This document shows, piece after piece, positions 15,818 through 23,372 of a DNA stretch of 27,811 bases (positions within the stretch are counted from its first letter, which is position 1; each line of letters starts with the position of its first letter). The notes below the pieces were generated by a model that saw only the letters and a list, made by a program, of their open reading frames with translations, made no database searches and had not been told where the DNA came from. This stretch comes from MESE01 sp036675035. GTDB lineage: Bacteria > Pseudomonadota > Gammaproteobacteria > Burkholderiales > Burkholderiaceae_D. The position numbers were made by a program, and so were the translations under genes. Where the stretch lies: positions 1-27,811 of the forward strand of contig JAKFFO010000184.1 of NCBI GenBank assembly GCA_036675035.1, read 5' to 3'.

Positions 15818-16069
15818 ATGTCAAATACAGTCGAAATCGTATCAAAACTGAAGGATATTCTGAGTGAGCGCTTTGGTATCGACACGAGCTCGTTTGATGA
15901 AAGCACTCGACTTGGCGACATAGGCATCGATTCATTGCATGTGGTCGATATCATGCTCGACATCGAAACAGATTTGGATTTCAACTTCGAAGATCTTTCG
16001 CTTCCGCCAAATCCCTCTCTAGGGGAAATGAGCGTCGCGATCACGAAGAATCTTGGAAACAAGATTTAA
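15818..16069 (+). CDS. Stand-alone acyl carrier protein
   Basis: An 83-residue acidic ACP. The phosphopantetheine attachment serine is Ser39 in DIGIDSLHVVDIM, the four-helix pattern is intact, and the recognition helix II carries the usual acidic residues (LDIETDLDFNFEDL). AGGAAA lies just before the ATG. It is clearly diverged from housekeeping AcpP, whose motif reads GADSLDTVELVM, and it does not sit in a fab operon. Its neighbours are the RpfC-type kinase (divergent) and, beyond it, the RpfF-type synthase and ketosynthase. A role as dedicated carrier for DSF precursor chains is inference from position. Confidence 0.9.
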   Translation: MSNTVEIVSKLKDILSERFGIDTSSFDESTRLGDIGIDSLHVVDIMLDIETDLDFNFEDLSLPPNPSLGEMSVAITKNLGNKI

Positions 16070-16134
16070 AATTCCTGCTCTTCGTTTGCGAAGGGTAGTC
16101 AACTTTGATAAAGCCATACGAGGGGCGTTAATGG

Positions 16135-16168
16135 CGATTCTGAATACTCTCCGATTCTGAATACTCTC
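16135..16168. repeat. 17-bp perfect tandem duplication
   Basis: CGATTCTGAATACTCTC occurs twice head to tail (16135-16151 and 16152-16168) with no spacer. Confidence 0.9.
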
Positions 16169-16212
16169 CATATGATATCGGTTGATTGTACTGCCATCGC
16201 GAGCTGATTATT

Positions 16213-16252
16213 CGAAGAGAAAACGCGATATGCGAAGAGAAAACGCGATATT
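16213..16252. repeat. 20-bp tandem duplication
   Basis: CGAAGAGAAAACGCGATAT plus one base occurs twice in a row (16213-16232 and 16233-16252); the copies differ only in the last base (G, then T). Confidence 0.9.
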
Positions 16253-16393
16253 TGATATCGAGTTACGTTTTCATCATGCAGCCGGATACCGGATCGTACC
16301 GCGCTGTTGTCCAGCTTTGATAACTCGATCGATTTGCCTTAGTTTTTTAACTGCCTCGTGCCGGATACAGAACATATATCCGAATGAGCATAG

Positions 16394-17041
16394 ATGACGA
16401 AATTTCTTCTATTTTGGTTGCTGTCGATGGTCATCTCAGCCGTCGGATGGGGGCAGCCGTTACTCGTAGGTGGGTTTTCGGCCAGCGACGTATCAGGCTG
16501 GACAGAGAAATCCTTTGAAGGGCACACTCAATACGAATTGGTTAGAGACCGCGAATTGAATAAGACGGTGCTGCGTGCGCACACTCAAGGCGCCGCGTCC
16601 GGCCGTTTCAGAAAAGTTACCGTTGACCTTTCCAGAACCCCGGTACTGCGCTGGTCCTGGAAAATCGAAAAACCTTATTCAAATATCGATGAAGCCACCA
16701 AAGCCGGCGACGACTTTCCGGTTCGAATTTATGTTGTCGTCGAACGGGGGTTTCTTGGACTGTCGACCAGGGCACTTAATTACGTCTGGGCGGCCAACAA
16801 GCCGGTGGGCACAAGCTGGCCAAATCCCTTTACCTCACAGGCACAAATGTTGGCAGTCAACAGTGGAGCCGCCGATGCGGGCAAGTGGGTGTCCCATAAG
16901 CGAAATGTGCGCGACGATTTGAAAGCTGCTTTCGGTGAAGATTTTACTGAAATTCACGTGGTGGCCATCATGACCGACGGCGACAATAGCGGACAGCATG
17001 CGCGATCATGGTATGGTGACATTTCTTTCTCCGAAAAATAG
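16394..17041 (+). CDS. DUF3047 family exported protein
   Basis: A 215-residue protein with an N-terminal signal sequence (FLLFWLLSMVISAVGWG). The body matches the uncharacterised DUF3047 family: LLVGGFSASDVSGWTEKSF, LRWSWKIEKP, DDFPVRIYVVVERG, LNYVWAANKPVG and the C-terminal VAIMTDGDNSGQHARSWYGD. The regular beta-rich pattern suggests a carbohydrate-binding-like sandwich, but no function is established. The FAD oxidoreductase starts 10 bases after its stop, so the two are likely cotranscribed. Base composition is closer to the core genome than that of the preceding genes. Confidence 0.8.
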   Translation: MTKFLLFWLLSMVISAVGWGQPLLVGGFSASDVSGWTEKSFEGHTQYELVRDRELNKTVLRAHTQGAASGRFRKVTVDLSRTPVLRWSWKIEKPYSNIDEATKAGDDFPVRIYVVVERGFLGLSTRALNYVWAANKPVGTSWPNPFTSQAQMLAVNSGAADAGKWVSHKRNVRDDLKAAFGEDFTEIHVVAIMTDGDNSGQHARSWYGDISFSEK

Positions 17042-17051
17042 ATTTCCATAA

Positions 17052-18176
17052 GTGCGCAAACGTTTGCTTTTAATCGGCGGAGGTCACGCGCATCTTTTCG
17101 TGCTTGAAGCTCTGCGCACCCGTAAACAACAACGGGGTGAACATCTCGATGTGACACTGATATCGCGTGATCCGCATACGCCATATTCCGGAATGGTACC
17201 GGGCTTGATCGCGGGTCATTATCGTCCCAGCGAATGCCATATCGATTTGTTGCCGTTGGCGGAGGCGGCAAATGTATCGCTGGTCCAGGCCGAGATTGAC
17301 GGCCTGGATCTCGCTCGCAACGTGGCAACGGCTTCAGGACGTGAATGGCCGTTCGATATAGTCTCCATCGATATCGGCTCTAATCCACCTTTATTTTCCG
17401 TACCTGGCGCGTTCGAACATGCGATAAGCGTGAAGCCGATTGATCGGTTCCTGCATCGCTGGCGCGCGTTGCAGCAGGAAATTGATTCTTTGGATCGGCC
17501 TGTTCACATGGTCGTTGCGGGCGGCGGTGCGGGTGGGGTCGAGGTTGCGTTGGCAATGGCACACCGGCTATTGGCGCATCGCAATCGTGTAAAGTGGTCG
17601 CTGGTGACACGTGACGAGCTGCTGCCGGGATATCCCCGCCGTGCTGCACACCGGATAGAGAAACGACTGGCGCATGGGCGAATAGCGCTGCGAACCAATG
17701 CTGCCGTATCGCAGATCGATGAAGGAAGATTGCACTTTGCCGACGGCAGCAATGCGTCGTTCGATGCATTGGTTTGGGCGACCGGTGCTGCGCCACAAGC
17801 GTGGATAGCCGCGTCGGGCCTGGAATGCATTGACGGTGGATTCGCTATGATCAATACGCATTTACAGTCGGCGAGTCACGCGCATGTGTTCGCGGCAGGC
17901 GACATAGCAACCGATCCGCAGCGCAGACGGCCGAAAGCCGGCGTATTCGCTGTTCGGCAGGGACCGGTTCTGGCTGAGAATCTGTTGCGCTTCGCCTCAG
18001 GGCGCGACTTGATCCCATATCAACCACAACGCGATTATTTATCGCTGTTGTCAACCGGCGATCGGCATGCGATTGCGTCGTGGTATGGATTGGTTTGGCA
18101 AGGCGATTGGGTGTGGCGCTGGAAAAACCGCATCGATAAGCGGTTCATGCAGCGCTTTACGTCACCCTTCGAGTAG
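17052..18176 (+). CDS. FAD-dependent pyridine nucleotide-disulfide oxidoreductase, SelD-N-terminus-like
   Basis: A 374-residue flavoprotein of the NDH-2/PNDR superfamily. The FAD-binding GGGHAHLFVLEAL is at residues 9-21, the second nucleotide-binding motif is VVAGGGAGGVEVALAM in mid-protein, and the C-terminal FAD motif VFAAGDIA lies near residue 280. The GGGHAH start and YSGMVPGLIAGHY segment resemble the family that in some bacteria is fused to the N-terminus of selenide water dikinase SelD. Here it stands alone with no selD in view. The redox substrate is unknown; a quinone or selenium role is inference. The start is a GTG, 10 bases after the DUF3047 stop. No redox-active CxxC was seen. 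Confidence 0.75.
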   Translation: MRKRLLLIGGGHAHLFVLEALRTRKQQRGEHLDVTLISRDPHTPYSGMVPGLIAGHYRPSECHIDLLPLAEAANVSLVQAEIDGLDLARNVATASGREWPFDIVSIDIGSNPPLFSVPGAFEHAISVKPIDRFLHRWRALQQEIDSLDRPVHMVVAGGGAGGVEVALAMAHRLLAHRNRVKWSLVTRDELLPGYPRRAAHRIEKRLAHGRIALRTNAAVSQIDEGRLHFADGSNASFDALVWATGAAPQAWIAASGLECIDGGFAMINTHLQSASHAHVFAAGDIATDPQRRRPKAGVFAVRQGPVLAENLLRFASGRDLIPYQPQRDYLSLLSTGDRHAIASWYGLVWQGDWVWRWKNRIDKRFMQRFTSPFE

Positions 18177-18322
18177 CGCTCTTGAGTGGCATTTGGCACC
18201 GGTAAAATGATTCTCCTACCGGGCGCTGCGACCCTACGGCAGAATCACCGGACCGCGATAAAATTGTGACTCATCCTATCTTCAATACCACGGCATTTGA
18301 TTGCTCGACAGGACTACTCAAT

Positions 18323-18994
18323 ATGACAGAAAAAAATAATGACGGCGTGGCGCTCGACCACTTGTTCAGTAAGAATCAGAAATGGGCTGCTTCCATGGTC
18401 GGAAGGGATCCCGGTTTTTTCAAAAAGCTGGTTTCGCAGCAATCTCCGGAATACCTGTGGATTGGTTGCTCCGACAGCCGCGTCCCGGCAAATGAAATTG
18501 TAGGACTGTTGCCGGGCGAATTATTCGTTCATCGCAATATTGCCAATGTCGTTGCGCATACCGATTTCAACTGCCTGTCGGTATTGCAGTTTGCGATCGA
18601 GGTTTTAGGTGTAAGGCATGTCATTGTCTGCGGACATTACGGCTGTTCCGGCGTGCATGCTGCGCTGGTACGCCGGCGTATCGGTCTCGCCGACAACTGG
18701 TTGCGACATGTTCAGGATGTACATCAGAAACATGAACGTTACCTGGGCGAAGTACTTCCGAGTAAGGAAAAACTGGACCGCCTTTGCGAGTTGAATGTAA
18801 TCGAGCAGGTCGCAAACGTTTGCCAGACCACTACGGTGCAGGATGCGTGGGAGCGCGGCCAATCGTTAACGATCCATAGCTGGATTTACGGCTTGCAGGA
18901 CGGATTGCTGCGAGACCTGGGCGTTACCGTCAGCGGGCAGGAAGAGTTGAGCGCGAAGCTGGAAGAAAGCTTCGCCCGATACGAAGATCAATAA
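18323..18994 (+). CDS. can: Beta-class carbonic anhydrase
   Basis: It interconverts carbon dioxide and bicarbonate with a zinc ion, supplying bicarbonate for carboxylation. Zinc-site and catalytic residues are in place: Cys49, Asp51 and Arg53 in IGCSDSRVP, His105 and Cys108 in CGHYGCSG. The sequence closely follows E. coli Can (FVHRNIANVVAHTDFNCLSV, then CELNVIEQV and DGLLRDLGV). The ATG at 18323 gives 223 residues and aligns with Can; an in-frame GTG at 18266 would add 19 atypical residues. Its stop overlaps the convergent panB stop by 7 bases. Confidence 0.92.
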   Translation: MTEKNNDGVALDHLFSKNQKWAASMVGRDPGFFKKLVSQQSPEYLWIGCSDSRVPANEIVGLLPGELFVHRNIANVVAHTDFNCLSVLQFAIEVLGVRHVIVCGHYGCSGVHAALVRRRIGLADNWLRHVQDVHQKHERYLGEVLPSKEKLDRLCELNVIEQVANVCQTTTVQDAWERGQSLTIHSWIYGLQDGLLRDLGVTVSGQEELSAKLEESFARYEDQ

Positions 18995-19815
18995 CAGTGT
19001 TCTGCTGCGGGGAATATTTTGTTCTTAACCGCCGCAACATACGCTTGAACAGCTCCGTCAATCCCGGCTTGCCCTTCCATGAAGTTTTTCACGAAACGTG
19101 GCCGGTGGCCGGGGAATACGCCGAGCATATCGTGCATCACCAGCACCTGGCCCGAACAGTCAAGACCGGCACCGATACCGATTGTGGGGATCGCCAGCAG
19201 TTCGGTCACTTCCTTGCCTAGCATTGATGGAATTGCTTCAAGCACCAGCAACGACGCTCCGGCCGATTGCAATGCCAAGGCATCAGTTTTTAGCCGTTCT
19301 GCGCCTTCCGCCGTTTTCCCCTGCACTTTGTTTCCACCGAATTGATGTACGGATTGCGGAGTCAAGCCAATGTGTGCGCACACCGGAATCGCGCGCTCGG
19401 ATAAAAACCGCACAGTATCGGCCAGCCATGCGCCGCCTTCCAGCTTGACCGCCTGAGCACCTGCCTGCATCAGCTGAACGGCGTGGCGAAATGCCGATTC
19501 CGGCGTTCCGAATGTGCCGAACGGCATGTCGGCGATCAGTAATGCCGTTTGGTTACCGCGCGCGACGCAGGCAGTGTGATAGGCGATGTCATCGAGCGAT
19601 ACCGGCAAGGTCGAGCTGTGACCTTGGCATACTGTACCGAGAGAATCTCCAACCAGCAATATCTCGACACCGCAACGATCCATCAGTGCGGCAAAGCTCG
19701 AATCGTAGCAAGTGAGCATGGTGATTTTTTCGCCCTTGGCCCGTAATGCCATCAACGCAGGAACGGTGATCGCTTTACGAGCGCCAGCGTCGTTGTCTTG
19801 CAGATATCCCGACAT
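18988..19815 (-). CDS. panB: 3-methyl-2-oxobutanoate hydroxymethyltransferase
   Basis: The first committed step of pantothenate synthesis: hydroxymethyl transfer from methylene-tetrahydrofolate to 3-methyl-2-oxobutanoate, giving ketopantoate. Family motifs are present: ITMLTCYDSSFAALMD, the metal-binding VGDSLGTVCQGH, AVKLEGG, and AHIGLTPQSVHQFGG followed by LLVLEAIP and IGIGAGLDCSGQVLV. 275 residues, full length. It is the last gene of the eight-gene minus-strand operon, 2 bases after the dgk stop. The 3' end overlaps can by 7 bases. Confidence 0.96.
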   Translation of the reverse strand: MSGYLQDNDAGARKAITVPALMALRAKGEKITMLTCYDSSFAALMDRCGVEILLVGDSLGTVCQGHSSTLPVSLDDIAYHTACVARGNQTALLIADMPFGTFGTPESAFRHAVQLMQAGAQAVKLEGGAWLADTVRFLSERAIPVCAHIGLTPQSVHQFGGNKVQGKTAEGAERLKTDALALQSAGASLLVLEAIPSMLGKEVTELLAIPTIGIGAGLDCSGQVLVMHDMLGVFPGHRPRFVKNFMEGQAGIDGAVQAYVAAVKNKIFPAAEHCY

Positions 19816-19817
19816 CG

Positions 19818-20459
19818 TTATTCTCCAAGATTAAAAAATTCTCGTTTGCCACGCATGCTTTCAATGCGCGTCATCAGCAGATCAAAATCTTCGTCCCGTT
19901 CCACCGGATTCAAATTCTCGTTGTTGACGATGAGCAGTGGCGCGGTGTCGTAATGATAAAAGAAACGCCTGTAACTTTCACAAAGCAGATACAGGTAGGT
20001 TTCCGAAATACCCGCTTCCATCGGGATGCCGCGCTTTTTTACCCGGTCTATCAATGTCTCCGGTTGAGCCTGTAAATAAATCACAAGATCAGGGACTGGC
20101 GCCTGAGGTCGCAGATGATCGTACAACTGACGGTACAAATTGAATTCGTCGTCGCCAAGCGTAAGACGCGCAAATATCGGGTCCTTGTCGAGAAGGAAAT
20201 CCGATACGACGGGTGCATTGAATAAATCGGCCTGTGCCAGATCGCGCAGCTGGTTCATGCGTTGAAACAGAAAAAACATCTGGGCCGGCAATGCATAACG
20301 TACGGAGTCGCGATAAAATTTTTCGAGAAAAGGATTTTCCTGCGGCATCTCAAGCAGGGTCTGAGCTCCGAATCGTTCCGCGATTCGACGTGCGAGCGTC
20401 GTTTTCCCTGCGCCGATCGGACCTTCTACAACAACATATTTGTACTTATCGAAATTCAT
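19818..20459 (-). CDS. Deoxynucleoside kinase (deoxyguanosine/deoxyadenosine kinase family)
   Basis: It phosphorylates deoxynucleosides for salvage. The P-loop GPIGAGKT is at residues 13-20 and follows the start MNFDKYKYVVVEGPIG. Typical dNK segments are LEMPQENPFLEKFY, VSDFLLDKDPIFARLTL and RVKKRGIPMEAGISETYL. The ATG at 20459 is chosen because the frame upstream of it runs back through the neighbouring gene and is not kinase-like. This gives 213 residues, a normal length. ATGA overlap with the DUF486 gene stop indicates translational coupling. Substrate preference cannot be read from the sequence. Confidence 0.88.
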   Translation of the reverse strand: MNFDKYKYVVVEGPIGAGKTTLARRIAERFGAQTLLEMPQENPFLEKFYRDSVRYALPAQMFFLFQRMNQLRDLAQADLFNAPVVSDFLLDKDPIFARLTLGDDEFNLYRQLYDHLRPQAPVPDLVIYLQAQPETLIDRVKKRGIPMEAGISETYLYLLCESYRRFFYHYDTAPLLIVNNENLNPVERDEDFDLLMTRIESMRGKREFFNLGE

Positions 20460-20803
20460 GATCTGAAGATAAAATAAACTGCGCCAACCAGGCACAACGC
20501 TGCCCATACATAATCCAGCTTGAACGGCTGGTTCATGTAAAAGATCGCGAATGGAACAAACACGAGCAGTGTAATCGCTTCCTGAATGATCTTCAGTTGC
20601 GACAGGCTGAGCTCGGTATATCCGATTCGATTTCCCGGCACCTGCAGCAAGTATTCGAACAGGGCGATGCCCCAGCTTACCAGTGCGGCGATCCACCATG
20701 GCTTCGACGAGAAATTTTTCAGATGTCCGTACCACGCGACTGTCATGAAAATGTTCGACAGTGTCAGCAATCCGACGGTCTGGACGATAACAGGAATTTG
20801 CAT
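20456..20803 (-). CDS. DMT-family small membrane protein (DUF486)
   Basis: A 115-residue inner-membrane protein with four predicted helices: VIVQTVGLLTLSNIFMTVAW, WWIAALVSWGIALFEYLLQV, ITLLVFVPFAIFYMNQP and the C-terminal YVWAALCLVGAVYFIF. The motif TVAWYGHLK and the segment ALFEYLLQVPGNRIGY are typical of DUF486, related to small drug/metabolite transporters. The function is unknown. The ATG at 20803 is preferred; a longer frame back to 20908 would overlap folK with residues unlike the family. It sits between folK and the kinase gene. Confidence 0.85.
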   Translation of the reverse strand: MQIPVIVQTVGLLTLSNIFMTVAWYGHLKNFSSKPWWIAALVSWGIALFEYLLQVPGNRIGYTELSLSQLKIIQEAITLLVFVPFAIFYMNQPFKLDYVWAALCLVGAVYFIFRS

Positions 20804-20861
20804 ATCGGTTGGAGAGAAATTTACGCAGTGGCCGCGAAAGCGATGTGCTGCCGGATAGATG

Positions 20862-21347
20862 TCATATCCGGCAAATGCGCTGTTCTGCCACGGCTGGCGC
20901 AAAACCATGGGCAGCGCCTTTTCCGGGGATCGTAATGAGAGGATCGATTTGCAACAACGGTATCAACGCAAACGCCCGTTGCGTCAAGCGCGGATGTGGC
21001 ACGATCAGTGACTCTGACGAAATTTCCTGATCGCCATATAGCAGAATGTCGAGATCGAGTGTGCGCGGCGCGTTGACGAACGGACGGTTTCTCCCGGATG
21101 CCTGCTCGATTGCCTGCAACTCATGAAGCAGGTTCTCGGGAGCGAGTTGTGTATCGATGCGCACCACCGCATTGATGTAATCGTCGCCGCCGGCATCGAT
21201 CGGCGCGGTGCGAAACAAACTTGACCGGGCCGTCAGCCGCGTTGCGGACAACTGGTCCAATTGCCGTATCGCGTTTTCCACGCTGCCGCGGGCGTCGCCG
21301 AGGTTTGCGCCGACACCGATGTACGCGCTAACCGTTGCAGCGGTCAT
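20862..21347 (-). CDS. folK: 6-hydroxymethyl-dihydropterin pyrophosphokinase
   Basis: It transfers pyrophosphate from ATP to 6-hydroxymethyl-7,8-dihydropterin in folate synthesis. Motifs: AYIGVGANLGDARGSVENAI at the N-terminus, SSLFRTAPIDAGGDDYINAV, RNRPFVNAPRTLDLDILLYG (the signature loop with the metal-binding Asp pair) and PHPRLTQRAFALIPLLQ. 161 residues, full length. Its ATG overlaps the pcnB stop by 4 bases (ATGA). Folate made here is the one-carbon source for PanB at the end of the operon. Confidence 0.95.
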   Translation of the reverse strand: MTAATVSAYIGVGANLGDARGSVENAIRQLDQLSATRLTARSSLFRTAPIDAGGDDYINAVVRIDTQLAPENLLHELQAIEQASGRNRPFVNAPRTLDLDILLYGDQEISSESLIVPHPRLTQRAFALIPLLQIDPLITIPGKGAAHGFAPAVAEQRICRI

Positions 21348-22705
21348 TCGCCGCTTTCGCTAATCGCTGTGTCTTTAGCGCGGCCTTTCCCGCCACGGCG
21401 GCGCGTCCGCTTTTTCGCGATGCCGCTTTCAGATTTCGGCTTGCTCGCGATCAGCAATTCGCGTCCCGGGCCGTCTGCGTCAATGAACGCTGTCCACCAT
21501 TCGCCGATTTCGGAATCGATCTCGCCTGATGCGCAACGCAACAGCAGAAAATCGTAACCGGCGCGCAGGCGCAGGTGTTCGAGCATCTTGTAGGGAGATT
21601 TTCCGGAGCGTCGCTCAAATCGCGGTTGCATCGCCCAGATGTCGCGCATATCTGAGGCGATCTTGCGTTGCAGTGCAAGCTTTTCAGTTTGCGTATTGAG
21701 TACATCGTCAGCCGCCAGATGCAGTGCCGGTATCGGATATTCGCCCGCAGCCTGATATGCCTGCCATTTTTCAACGACCTGATGCCATAACAGAGAAGCG
21801 AACAGGAATCCGGGCGAAACCGGCTTTCCCTGTTGAATACGTGCGTCGGTACTGGCCAGCGCAAGCCTGACGAATTTCTCGCCAAGCGGCTGCTCCAGCA
21901 CGACGTCGAGCAAAGGCAGCAAGCCGTGATGCAAGCCCTCCTTGCGCAATTGCTGCAGGCATGCGAGTGCATGGCCACTCATCAACAGCTTCAGCATCTC
22001 GTCAAACACGCGCGCGGCAGGCACGTTATTGATCAGCGGCGCCATCACCGAGATCGGCGCCCTTGTTGCCGGATCGATCGTGAACTCGAGTTTTGCGGCG
22101 AAGCGTACCACGCGCAACAGGCGCACCGGATCTTCCCGATACCTTGCTTCTGGCACGCCGATTACACGCAGCGTCTTGTTGCGAATATCGGCCATGCCCC
22201 CGTGATAATCGAGCACGGTTTGGCTGGCCGGATCGTAGTACATGGCATTGATGGTGAAGTCGCGTCGTATTGCATCTTCATGCTGCTCGCCGAATGTGTT
22301 GTCACGCAATACCCGCCCATGCTCGTCCTTTATTGCACCTTCCGACGATGCGCCGCGAAAGGTCGTCACTTCAAGCAGGTCTTGGCCGAACATTACATGC
22401 ACGATCTGGAATCGCCTGCCGATGATGAAGGCGCGCCGGAACAGGCGTTTCACCTGCTCCGGCGTGGCATTGGTGGCAATATCAAAATCCTTTGGCTTGA
22501 TCCCCAGGAGCAGGTCGCGCACCGCTCCGCCCACCAGAAATGCCTTGAAGCCGGCTTCCTGCAAGGTCTGGGTCACACGCACCGCGTTTGGCGATACCAG
22601 TTGCGGGTCAATGCGATGTTCTTTTGGGCCGAGCACCACGGGGGCAGTGCCGTTGCCCGGTTTGTCTTTTTTCCCCAGAATCCGTCGGATAAACTTTTTA
22701 ATCAT
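21344..22705 (-). CDS. pcnB: Poly(A) polymerase I
   Basis: It adds 3' poly(A) tails to RNAs, promoting their decay. The nucleotidyltransferase core has LVGGAVRDLLLG (residues 57-68) and the metal-binding Asp73 and Asp75 in PKDFDIATNATPE. The RNA-binding part follows (RRDFTINAMYYDP, EDPVRLLRVVRFAAKL). The basic tail (KKRTRRRGGKGRAK) is typical of PcnB and distinguishes it from tRNA CCA-adding enzymes. 453 residues. The start overlaps the HAD gene stop by 8 bases. Confidence 0.94.
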   Translation of the reverse strand: MIKKFIRRILGKKDKPGNGTAPVVLGPKEHRIDPQLVSPNAVRVTQTLQEAGFKAFLVGGAVRDLLLGIKPKDFDIATNATPEQVKRLFRRAFIIGRRFQIVHVMFGQDLLEVTTFRGASSEGAIKDEHGRVLRDNTFGEQHEDAIRRDFTINAMYYDPASQTVLDYHGGMADIRNKTLRVIGVPEARYREDPVRLLRVVRFAAKLEFTIDPATRAPISVMAPLINNVPAARVFDEMLKLLMSGHALACLQQLRKEGLHHGLLPLLDVVLEQPLGEKFVRLALASTDARIQQGKPVSPGFLFASLLWHQVVEKWQAYQAAGEYPIPALHLAADDVLNTQTEKLALQRKIASDMRDIWAMQPRFERRSGKSPYKMLEHLRLRAGYDFLLLRCASGEIDSEIGEWWTAFIDADGPGRELLIASKPKSESGIAKKRTRRRGGKGRAKDTAISESGE

Positions 22706-23372
22706 CGAATAATTTTATTATGGGCCAGCCGTGCGATGTCGCATATGTCGCAAGTTTGGCATTGGGGTTGGTCGCAACCGGATGTGTTACGAGGTTCAGT
22801 AGAGGAATATCGTTTTGCGAGTCGCTGTAAAAAGTACTACGCTCAAAGCTCTGCAGCGATTTCCCGAGCGAGGAGAGCCAGTTCGTTGTGTTGATGACTT
22901 TGCCTTCTCCATATGATGGAATGCCGGTAAATCTGCCGGTAATTTCACCGTCCGACGTGGTTTCCGGTTCGGCCGCAATCAGATTCTCGATGCCGAATGC
23001 CTTGGCGATCGGTGCAGTGATGAATTGATTGGTCGCAGTGATGATTGCTACCAGATCGCCGGCATCCTGATGTCGCTTTACCAGTTCATGCGCGGCGGGG
23101 AGCATGGCCGGAAAAATAACTTCGTCCATGAATTGACCGTGCCATGCATCCAGTTGTTTGCGAGGAAAGCGTGCCAACGTACCGAACGCAAATTCGAGAT
23201 AGGCCACCGGGTCCAGCGTACCGGCCTCGTACTGGGCAAAAAACTCGGCGTTGCGCCTGCTGAATGCCGCCGATTCCACGGCGCCTATGCGCGCCAGAAA
23301 CTGCCCCCACTCATAGTCGGAATCAAGTGGCAGCAGCGTATAGTCGAGATCGAATAATGTCAGGTTCATCAT
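22698..23372 (-). CDS. HAD-IB family hydrolase (SerB-like phosphatase)
   Basis: A 224-residue haloacid-dehalogenase phosphatase. Motif I is LFDLDYTLLPLDSDYEWG with the two catalytic aspartates, motif II is the Thr in VAIITATNQFIT, and motif III is FYSDSQNDIPLL. A helical cap lies between motifs I and II. This resembles the HAD-IB group related to phosphoserine phosphatase, often annotated as a generic hydrolase; the substrate is not known. It starts ATGATG; the first ATG (23372) is used, the second is at 23369. It overlaps the hda stop and so is probably translationally coupled. Confidence 0.88.
   Translation of the reverse strand: MMNLTLFDLDYTLLPLDSDYEWGQFLARIGAVESAAFSRRNAEFFAQYEAGTLDPVAYLEFAFGTLARFPRKQLDAWHGQFMDEVIFPAMLPAAHELVKRHQDAGDLVAIITATNQFITAPIAKAFGIENLIAAEPETTSDGEITGRFTGIPSYGEGKVINTTNWLSSLGKSLQSFERSTFYSDSQNDIPLLNLVTHPVATNPNAKLATYATSHGWPIIKLFDD

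Larger units (their letters stand above)
16070..16393. other. Intergenic region with two short tandem duplications
   Basis: About 320 bases between the ACP and the DUF3047 gene. It contains a 17-bp perfect tandem duplication and, 44 bases further on, a 20-bp near-perfect one. No gene, RNA or clear terminator was recognised. It marks the downstream edge of the AT-rich segment. Confidence 0.5.

Noticed and set aside
20460..20735. Longer start for the deoxynucleoside kinase (305 residues)
   Set aside because: The extra 92 residues come from the DUF486 gene read in another frame; the family start and the ATGA overlap fit 20459.
21833..22894. 353-codon plus-strand frame opposite pcnB and the HAD gene
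   Set aside because: The minus strand encodes two well-recognised proteins; the plus-strand product is rich in His, Gln and Cys with no domain pattern, typical of a shadow frame.
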